Part shown: in pieces, positions 1-4,232 of the stretch
Position numbering within the stretch: position 1 is the first letter of the stretch
Layout of the letters: the number at the start of each line of letters is the position of its first letter
Source: an uncultured Rikenellaceae bacterium
Lineage (GTDB): Bacteria > Bacteroidota > Bacteroidia > Bacteroidales > Rikenellaceae
NCBI GenBank assembly: GCA_947037995.1
Contig: CAMQUV010000051.1
Coordinates: 1-7,205, forward strand
Direction of reading: 5' to 3'
Length of the DNA stretch: 7,205 bases
Translations under genes and position numbers: made by a program
Notes under the pieces: generated by a model
What the model was told of the DNA's origin: nothing
The model's database searches: none
Seen by the model: the letters and a program-made list of their open reading frames with translations, nothing else

Positions 1-150
1 GGCCTGTCGTGCTGATTTATCAGTGCGGCTGGGGGAGGCCGCTACTGATAGGCTTTGCCTATGCTATTAGTTATGGAATGCCGACAGGCGAATTTCGTGT
101 GGTGTTGCCACCTTTGACTCGCAGGGCATAGCCTGTAATTATTTTAGTTA
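1..150. other. structured intergenic region with nested inverted repeats
   Basis: No recognised gene. The sequence is rich in inverted repeats. GCCTGTCG at 2-9 pairs with CGACAGGC at 82-89 and encloses two hairpins. The first is a 12-bp stem with a one-base bulge (18-29 with 38-50, loop 30-37). The second is ATAGGC-ttt-GCCTAT at 48-62. These two share bases 48-50, so they cannot both form in full. A further small hairpin, GGTG-TTGC-CACC, lies at 101-112. The GC content appears higher than in the AT-rich genes to the right. It could be a structured RNA, a dispersed palindromic repeat, or the coding end of a neighbour. It does not match any riboswitch or RNA family I recognise. There is no U-run that would make it an obvious terminator for the minus-strand gene ending at 161. 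Confidence 0.45.
3..131 (+). other. possible 3' end of a plus-strand ORF (42 codons, open at left edge)
   Basis: Frame 3 is open from the window edge to a TAG stop at 129-131 and would encode 42 residues ending in LPPLTRRA. It overlaps the inverted repeats entirely and its product resembles no family I can name. Every supported gene in this window is on the opposite strand. If real, it would be the C-terminus of a gene converging on the DUF5684 array. It may equally be a chance open frame through a structured repeat. Low confidence. Confidence 0.15.
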
Positions 151-160
151 GTAGGGTGCA

Positions 161-565
161 TTAGTGTTGCTTTGTGAAGCCTTCGTCGCTTACATAATTG
201 CTAGCTCCATTATCAATTGCAAATAATGGAAGGAATATAATCAGAAGTACCATTGTGACTGACTCGCTTTTTGTTTTGGCGCCGAATCTGCGTGTGAACT
301 CAAATATCGTAATCAGAATAAAGGGAATGTTCACAATCGGGATTAATAGTAAAAAGAACCACCAAAGAGGCTTCTTGATGATTTGAAGGATGACTATAAT
401 GTTGTAGAATGGGATTATTGCTGCCCATCCCGGTTTTTCTGCTATATTGAAAAGGAATATTAATGATATTAATGCTGGTATTCCTGTTACGGATAGTATG
501 ATTGATAAAAGGAATACTATCAACGCGATTACTATAGCTGTTGTGGATATAAATTGTCCTATCAT
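161..565 (-). CDS. DUF5684-like small membrane protein, array copy 1 (subtype A)
   Basis: 134 residues, very hydrophobic, biochemical role unknown. Its centre, KPGWAAIIPFYNIIVILQII (44-63) followed by KKPLWWFFLLLIPIVN (64-79), matches the pattern typical of DUF5684 proteins. In Bacteroidota a similar segment is also found in front of some signal peptidase I enzymes, but no protease catalytic motif is present here. Likely membrane segments are at about 8-42, 67-89 and 103-117. The polar tail YVSDEGFTKQH is shared with copy 2. Residues 1-96 are identical to copy 2, residue 97 is K instead of E, and from residue 103 to about 122 the two differ strongly. The ATG at 565 lies just after the AT-rich conserved leader, in the same place as in the other copies. 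Family assignment is by motif recognition. Confidence 0.8.
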   Translation of the reverse strand: MIGQFISTTAIVIALIVFLLSIILSVTGIPALISLIFLFNIAEKPGWAAIIPFYNIIVILQIIKKPLWWFFLLLIPIVNIPFILITIFEFTRRFGAKTKSESVTMVLLIIFLPLFAIDNGASNYVSDEGFTKQH

Positions 566-631
566 AGTGTTATTGTATTTAATGTTTTGTTGACAATATG
601 TCCTAACTATGCGGCGAATTGGTAGGGTGCA
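566..631 (-). promoter_or_regulatory. array leader between copies 2 and 1, with degenerate dyad
   Basis: This spacer carries the conserved leader found before every array gene. The dyad here is TGACAATATGTCC (591-603), with one arm changed compared with the perfect GGACA-ATA-TGTCC of the neighbouring leaders. After 621 the sequence jumps directly to the gtagggtgca that precedes the stop codon of copy 2, which marks the duplication junction. A promoter, operator or mRNA structure role is inference only. Confidence 0.4.
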
Positions 632-1030
632 TTAGTGTTGCTTTGTGAAGCCTTCGTCGCTTACATAACTTGCACTATTAAGCGCAAACAACGGAAGGAA
701 CATAATCATAACTACCATTAAGGCAGACTCGCTTTTTGTTTCGGCGCCGAATCTGCGTGTGAACTCAAATATCGTAATCAGAATAAAGGGAATGTTCACA
801 ATCGGGATTAATAGTAAAAAGAACCACCAAAGAGGCTTCTTGATGATTTGAAGGATGACTATAATGTTGTAGAATGGGATTATTGCTGCCCATCCCGGTT
901 TTTCTGCTATATTGAAAAGGAATATTAATGATATTAATGCTGGTATTCCTGTTACGGATAGTATGATTGATAAAAGGAATACTATCAACGCGATTACTAT
1001 AGCTGTTGTGGATATAAATTGTCCTATCAT
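632..1030 (-). CDS. DUF5684-like small membrane protein, array copy 2 (subtype A)
   Basis: 132 residues, almost a duplicate of the gene to its left. It has the same DUF5684-type core (KPGWAAIIPFYNIIV, KKPLWWFFLLLIPIVN) and the same tail YVSDEGFTKQH. The fourth membrane segment differs: ALMVVMIMFLPLFALNSAS here, against a two-residue longer version in copy 1. The underlying patch, 669-725, corresponds to 198-260 in copy 1 and holds nearly all differences between the two genes. Membrane segments are expected at about 8-42, 67-89 and 103-117. The start ATG at 1030 is chosen because it aligns exactly with copy 1 and follows the conserved leader. No catalytic residues are recognisable, so function is unknown. 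Confidence 0.8.
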   Translation of the reverse strand: MIGQFISTTAIVIALIVFLLSIILSVTGIPALISLIFLFNIAEKPGWAAIIPFYNIIVILQIIKKPLWWFFLLLIPIVNIPFILITIFEFTRRFGAETKSESALMVVMIMFLPLFALNSASYVSDEGFTKQH

Positions 1031-1113
1031 AGTGTTATTGTATTTAATGTTTTGTGGACAATATGTCCTAACTATGCGGCGAATTGTGTATTATGGCTGT
1101 TTTTAGATTGCGT
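1031..1113 (-). promoter_or_regulatory. conserved array leader between copies 3 and 2, with perfect dyad
   Basis: An 83-bp spacer almost identical to the one at 1498-1581. It holds the perfect dyad GGACA-ATA-TGTCC at 1056-1068, 25 nt before the start codon of copy 2. The rest is an AT-rich stretch leading to the ATG, as is usual for Bacteroidota genes that lack a Shine-Dalgarno sequence. No exact TAnnTTTG box was found, so promoter activity is uncertain. The dyad could be an operator or part of a small RNA hairpin. Confidence 0.4.
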
Positions 1114-1497
1114 TTACGTCAGAAGATTGTCGTCTTCTATATATTTTGCCTTCCCATACCCTAGTATTGCCAGGAATATAACTGGAAGTAGAATTATGCC
1201 GACCGAAAACACTGTTTGTTTGCCGAACCTTCGTGAGAGCTCATAGGCAATGCCAATAATAACGAGGATGTTAGAAATCGGGATAAACAGTAAAAAGAAC
1301 CACAAAAGAGGCTTCTTGATGATTTGGAGGATGACTATAATGTTGTAGAATGGGATTAATGCTGCCCATACGGGTTTGTCAGCTTTGCGAAAAATGAGCA
1401 CTAGGGGTAAAATTATTGTTAACCCTATTATCGGACCAAATTTATATGCGAACATTAAGGTTAGGAATATTAGTAAATCGGATAGGTCAGGAGCCAT
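1114..1497 (-). CDS. DUF5684-like small membrane protein, array copy 3 (subtype B)
   Basis: 127 residues. The core KPVWAALIPFYNIIVILQII and KKPLLWFFLLFIPISN is the same as in copies 1 and 2, but the N-terminal membrane region (AYKFGPIIGLTIILPLV, fragment), the fourth segment (FSVGIILLPVIFLAILGYG) and the tail KAKYIEDDNLLT belong to a second subtype shared with copy 4. SRRFGKQT after the core corresponds to TRRFGAKT in subtype A. Copy 3 is three residues shorter than copy 4 at the N-terminus. In the core it carries L in place of the first W of the WWFF motif, the only array member to do so. Role unknown. Its start aligns with copy 4 and follows the shared leader. Confidence 0.8.
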   Translation of the reverse strand: MAPDLSDLLIFLTLMFAYKFGPIIGLTIILPLVLIFRKADKPVWAALIPFYNIIVILQIIKKPLLWFFLLFIPISNILVIIGIAYELSRRFGKQTVFSVGIILLPVIFLAILGYGKAKYIEDDNLLT

Positions 1498-1581
1498 TTG
1501 TGTTATTGTATAAAATGTTTTGTGGACAATATGTCCTAACTATGCGGCGAATTGTGTATTAGGGCTGTTTTTAGATTGCGT
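1498..1581 (-). promoter_or_regulatory. conserved array leader between copies 4 and 3, with perfect dyad
   Basis: An 84-bp spacer with the perfect dyad GGACA-ATA-TGTCC at 1524-1536, 26 nt upstream of the copy 3 start codon. It is near-identical to the spacer before copy 2, although the two proteins that follow belong to different subtypes. The leader is therefore conserved independently of the coding sequence behind it. Function is inferred only. Confidence 0.4.
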
Positions 1582-1974
1582 TTACGTCAGGAGGTTGTCG
1601 TCTTCTATATATTTTGCTTTTCCATACCCTAGTATTGCCAGGAATATACCTGGAAGTAGAATTATGCCGACCGTAAATCCTGTTTGTTTGCCGAACCTTC
1701 GTGAGAGCTCATAGGCAATGCCAATAATAAAGAGGATGTTCGCAATCGGGATTAACAGTAAAAAGAACCACCAAAGAGGCTTCTTGATGATTTGGAGAGT
1801 GACTATAATGTTGTAGAATGGGATTATTGCTGCCCATACGGGTTTGTCAGCTTTGCGAAAAATGAACACTAGGGGTAAAATTATTGTTAAACCTATTATC
1901 GGACCAAATTTATATGCGAGCATTAAGGCTAGGTGTATTAGCAAATCGGATATGTCAATGACAGGAGCGAACAT
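1582..1974 (-). CDS. DUF5684-like small membrane protein, array copy 4 (subtype B)
   Basis: 130 residues and the first array gene in the direction of transcription. It shows the core motif KPVWAAIIPFYNIIVTLQII followed by KKPLWWFFLLLIPIAN, then YELSRRFGKQT and a last hydrophobic segment FTVGIILLPGIFLAILGYG. The tail KAKYIEDDNLLT is polar and probably outside the membrane. Membrane segments are expected at about 10-38, 69-88 and 98-116. It is closely similar to copy 3 over its whole length, but to copies 1 and 2 only in the core (1746-1837). It lies 53 bp behind the unrecognised gene ending at 2028 and may be cotranscribed with it. The leader keeps one arm of the dyad (GGACAATATTGCC at 2001-2013), because array similarity ends inside it. 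Confidence 0.8.
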   Translation of the reverse strand: MFAPVIDISDLLIHLALMLAYKFGPIIGLTIILPLVFIFRKADKPVWAAIIPFYNIIVTLQIIKKPLWWFFLLLIPIANILFIIGIAYELSRRFGKQTGFTVGIILLPGIFLAILGYGKAKYIEDDNLLT

Positions 1975-2027
1975 TTGTGTTATTGTATAAAATGTTTTGT
2001 GGACAATATTGCCTATGAGTGAGTATG

Positions 2028-2288
2028 TTAGATGCCTAGGAAATAGTATGTAAGGATTCGTTTAACTACTATTGTTAGAATTATGCTTAGGTTTAAGCTG
2101 AGCGCTGTGCGGGCTTCTACAAAGTTACTATACAAGATGAGAGATAGGGTGTGTTTTTTAGTGGCGTCATAGTAAGCTCCTACTGCAAGAGCTGATAGAT
2201 ATATTACAGCATCGCTGTAAAATATTTGTGGAAATGACAATCCGGCCATAAAAGAGGAGGCACTAATGTAGGGTAGTTTGTTTCTCAT
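2028..2288 (-). CDS. hypothetical small membrane protein
   Basis: 86 residues, not recognised. It has two or three hydrophobic stretches: about 27-40 (AVIYLSALAVGAYY), possibly 46-55, and 62-84 (ending RILTYYFLGI). It has no cysteines and no motif I can assign. There is no similarity by eye to the DUF5684 core. The ATG at 2288 is preceded by an AT-rich stretch (tattataat on the coding strand), the usual pattern for Bacteroidota starts. A candidate promoter lies about 100 bp upstream. It ends 53 bp before array copy 4, so it could lead an operon containing the array. Coding status rests on an uninterrupted frame, a good start context and consistent strand, so it is moderately sure. Confidence 0.6.
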   Translation of the reverse strand: MRNKLPYISASSFMAGLSFPQIFYSDAVIYLSALAVGAYYDATKKHTLSLILYSNFVEARTALSLNLSIILTIVVKRILTYYFLGI

Positions 2289-2385
2289 ATTATAATAATT
2301 ATGGGTTATTAACTAAAGTACAGCTGTTGCATTTCAGCTCAGTCGACTCGCTTAGCACATAGCGTTATAGCGTGTCGGTACAGTA

Positions 2386-2393
2386 CAAATATA
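2386..2393 (-). promoter_or_regulatory. candidate Bacteroidota -7 box (TATATTTG)
   Basis: The reverse complement of 2386-2393 is TATATTTG, an exact match to the TAnnTTTG element used by the primary sigma factor of Bacteroidales. No TTTG or TTG is found at the expected -33 spacing, which weakens the call. Transcription from here would give a leader of about 90 nt before the gene starting at 2288. Confidence 0.35.
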
Positions 2394-2414
2394 GTATTTT
2401 TTTTGTAAATACTA
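2392..2414. promoter_or_regulatory. inverted repeat abutting the -7 box, possible operator
   Basis: TAGTATTT at 2392-2399 and AAATACTA at 2407-2414 form a perfect 8-bp inverted repeat around a 7-base spacer (tttttgt). It overlaps the upstream end of the candidate -7 box by two bases, where a repressor site would be placed. It could instead be a weak AT-only hairpin. Binding is inferred, not shown. Confidence 0.3.
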
Positions 2415-2446
2415 CACTTTCCAATTGATTGTCTGTTTGTTTGTGG

Positions 2447-2752
2447 TTAGCACGTTGTGTTGAAAACGGTGTTGCGCAATACGTATCCAACAATAGTTAT
2501 CGCCAATATCGACAGCAGTGCTACACTGAAAAATTTTCTGCGGTTTATCCTTAACCTCCTAAATATAGACTTCGGTAGGAGTGCTATGACGGCTATCAGT
2601 AGTAGCGGGATTAGCGAAGGGAACATCTTTAGGCTGAGTATTATATCGCCTTCAAGGAGTGCTATGACGCTCCGCTGTCCTCCACACGCCAAACACTCCC
2701 AGCCTGTAAACTTTTTAGTAAGGCAAGGGAGTGTGAAGATGTTTTCTATCAT
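2447..2752 (-). CDS. DUF2752 family membrane protein
   Basis: 101 residues. The N-terminal part carries the DUF2752 signature: PCLTKKFTGWECLACGGQRS (9-28), with Cys10, Cys20 and Cys23 followed by GGQR. Hydrophobic segments follow at about 45-60 (FPSLIPLLLIAVIALL) and 74-92. The family is common in Bacteroidota next to CCC-motif or DUF4190-type membrane proteins, as seen here, but its biochemical role is not established. The ATG at 2752 is the only AUG start available: the frame upstream reaches a TAG after eight codons. The spacing to the preceding gene is 24 bp, so the two are probably cotranscribed. A 15-bp direct repeat (2577-2591 and 2655-2669) inside the gene encodes VIALL twice. Confidence 0.8.
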   Translation of the reverse strand: MIENIFTLPCLTKKFTGWECLACGGQRSVIALLEGDIILSLKMFPSLIPLLLIAVIALLPKSIFRRLRINRRKFFSVALLSILAITIVGYVLRNTVFNTTC

Positions 2753-2776
2753 TATGTCGTGTAGGCAGTTATGATA

Positions 2777-3085
2777 CTATAAATCAAAAAGATTGTTTTT
2801 GTATCCTGAATTTAAAATAGTACTAAATATTCCGAGATAAAAAATCCATAAAAATATAGATAATCCCCCGAGCACAGTGCCTATGATTGCTGTTATGCGG
2901 CCTGCATTAAGAAGTGCGTAGTCTGACCACGCTGTCGGGTCTTCTCGGTACAACTTCATCGCGTCGTTTGATATTATAAGTGCTATGATTCCAAGGATAA
3001 GTCCTATGAAGTAGCATCCAGTTAGAATAGAAAGGATTCCTAGTACAAGTGTCGCAGCTGCGTTTGGTAGTGATTTTTGTTTCAT
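2777..3085 (-). CDS. CCC-motif/DUF4190-like small membrane protein
   Basis: 102 residues with two membrane segments: about 11-38 (ATLVLGILSILTGCYFIGLI and on) and 64-90. The opening LPNAAATLVLGILSI, the middle GLILGIIALIISN, the linker LYREDP and LLNAGRITAIIG match the layout of Bacteroidota proteins named CCC motif membrane protein, related to DUF4190. Those normally carry a cysteine cluster at the end of the first membrane segment. Here only Cys24 remains, the sole cysteine in the protein. Function is not known for the family. It starts 23 bp after prfA ends and stops 24 bp before the DUF2752 gene, so it likely belongs to the same transcription unit. It ends with TAG. Confidence 0.75.
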   Translation of the reverse strand: MKQKSLPNAAATLVLGILSILTGCYFIGLILGIIALIISNDAMKLYREDPTAWSDYALLNAGRITAIIGTVLGGLSIFLWIFYLGIFSTILNSGYKNNLFDL

Positions 3086-3108
3086 TGGTTTATCTGTTTT
3101 AGGTTTGT

Positions 3109-4185
3109 TTATTCTTTTGAGGCAGCTTCAAGTCTTTCGGCATTTTCGGCAAATTGTAGTTTGTCGAGCGCTTCTTGTATGTCGCCATCTAAAAATGTCG
3201 GAAGGTTGTGCATTGTGTATCCAATTCTATGGTCTGTGACCCTCCCTTGCGGGTAGTTATAGGTTCTAATTTTGGCAGACCTGTCACCCGTAGATACCAT
3301 AGTTTTACGTTTTGATGAGATTTCATCAAGGTATTTTTGATACTCGAGGTTGTAAATCCTAGTACGCAGTTCGGCAAACGCTTTGTCGTAGTTTTTGAGC
3401 TGTGATTTTTGGTCTTGGCACTGAACCACGATTCCCGAAGGTATGTGGGTTAGTCTAATGGCAGAGTAGGTAGTATTTACCGACTGTCCGCCCGGTCCGC
3501 TTGAGCAGAACGTATCTTTACGGATGTCATCAGTTTTGATTTCGATGTCGAACTCCTCAGCTTCTGGTAGTACGGCAACAGATGCTGCAGAAGTATGTAC
3601 TCTTCCTTGCGTTTCAGTTTGTGGTACTCGCTGAACACGGTGTACTCCCGATTCGTATTTCAGGACTCCGTAGACTCCCTCGCCGATAACTTTTATTACT
3701 ATCTCTTTGAATCCTCCTGCTGTGCCCTCACTCTGGTTAGTGATTTCGGCTTTCCAGCCTCGGCGTTCAAAAAATTTGAGGTACATACGCATAAGGTCAC
3801 CGGCGAAAATTGCCGCCTCGTCACCGCCTGCTCCACCACGTATCTCGACAATAGCGTTTTTGGCATCTTGTGGGTCAGCTGGGATTAGCAGTAGCTTAAT
3901 CTCCTCTTCGAGCTGCGAGATGCGTGGCTCGAGCTCTTCGATTTCACCACGTGCCATCTCTTTCATATCGTCGTCTTTCTCTTTCGAGAACATATCTTTT
4001 GCAGCCTGTAAATTCGACGATGCTGTGACGTAGTCGTCGGCAGCTTTAACTATCGGTCCAAGCTCCTTGTATTCGCGGCTTAACTGTATGTAGCGCTTCA
4101 TATCACTCATTACATCAGGGTCGGTAATCTGCTCTGATATAACTTTGTAGCGGTCTCTGACGCCCTGTAATTTCTCTATTATCAT
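3109..4185 (-). CDS. prfA: peptide chain release factor 1 (RF1)
   Basis: 358 residues, the normal length for RF1. It recognises UAA and UAG stop codons in the ribosomal A site and triggers hydrolysis of peptidyl-tRNA in the cytoplasm. The helical N-terminal domain spans about 1-105. IRGGAGGDEA at 115-124 opens the core. HRVQRVPQTETQGRVHTSA (182-200) includes the P-x-T stop-codon reading tripeptide at 188-190, here PQT, which identifies RF1 rather than RF2 (which has SPF). GPGGQSVNT holds the catalytic GGQ at 232-234, whose glutamine is normally methylated. No RF2-style programmed frameshift is present. The ATG at 4185 starts MIIEKLQGVRDRY, which lines up with the usual N-terminus. It sits 47 bp downstream of lnt and heads the two small membrane-protein genes. 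Confidence 0.97.
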   Translation of the reverse strand: MIIEKLQGVRDRYKVISEQITDPDVMSDMKRYIQLSREYKELGPIVKAADDYVTASSNLQAAKDMFSKEKDDDMKEMARGEIEELEPRISQLEEEIKLLLIPADPQDAKNAIVEIRGGAGGDEAAIFAGDLMRMYLKFFERRGWKAEITNQSEGTAGGFKEIVIKVIGEGVYGVLKYESGVHRVQRVPQTETQGRVHTSAASVAVLPEAEEFDIEIKTDDIRKDTFCSSGPGGQSVNTTYSAIRLTHIPSGIVVQCQDQKSQLKNYDKAFAELRTRIYNLEYQKYLDEISSKRKTMVSTGDRSAKIRTYNYPQGRVTDHRIGYTMHNLPTFLDGDIQEALDKLQFAENAERLEAASKE

Positions 4186-4232
4186 AACTATATTTTCTTT
4201 GTTTTATTCGGTGGAATTATCATTGTATTTGC

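Larger units (their letters stand above)
151..2009 (-). repeat. tandem array of four DUF5684-like gene units
   Basis: Four gene-plus-leader units follow each other head to tail with a spacing of about 465-471 bp: start codons at 565, 1030, 1497 and 1974; stop codons at 161, 632, 1114 and 1582. The 47 bases at 151-197 recur unchanged at 622-668, and 261-621 recurs at 726-1086 with only two differences counted by eye. The left pair and right pair form two subtypes. On the right, similarity between leaders stops at about 2009, just after GGACAATAT. On the left it stops at about 151. No transposase or flanking target-site duplication is visible. Unequal recombination between units is the simplest explanation. 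Confidence 0.85.
2289..2446 (-). other. intergenic region with palindromes and candidate promoter
   Basis: This 158-bp gap separates the prfA-led group from the array group. It contains AGCTG-N8-CAGCT at about 2321-2338, a GTCGAC palindrome at 2342-2347, and an AT-rich inverted repeat next to a -7-like box (listed separately). No convincing U-tailed terminator for the DUF2752 gene is visible on the minus strand. No small ORF is convincing. Confidence 0.5.

Noticed and set aside
1524..1549. Sigma-70-like promoter (TTGTCC ... TACAAT) in the conserved leader
   Set aside because: The spacing between the two hexamers on the minus strand is only 13 bases, too short for a normal promoter, and the Bacteroidota -7 box is not matched.
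161..1974. Signal peptidase I annotation for the DUF5684-like genes
   Set aside because: Only the hydrophobic leader-like domain is present. The products are 127-134 residues long and no serine or lysine catalytic motifs of signal peptidase are visible.
151..2009. CRISPR array, because of regular repeats
   Set aside because: The repeat units are about 470 bp long and protein-coding, with no short direct repeats separated by unique spacers.
2392..2414. Intrinsic terminator for the DUF2752 gene
   Set aside because: The stem is only A and T apart from two pairs and has no U-run after it on the minus strand. The T-run lies in the loop, on the plus strand.
2457..2774. 105-codon plus-strand open frame opposite the DUF2752 gene
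   Set aside because: It is a shadow frame. The minus strand carries the recognisable Cys-x-x-Cys-GGQR signature, and the plus product resembles nothing.
3595..4033. Two overlapping plus-strand open frames of 97 and 108 codons opposite prfA
   Set aside because: They lie wholly within the strongly conserved prfA coding sequence and encode serine-rich low-complexity products, as antisense frames often do.
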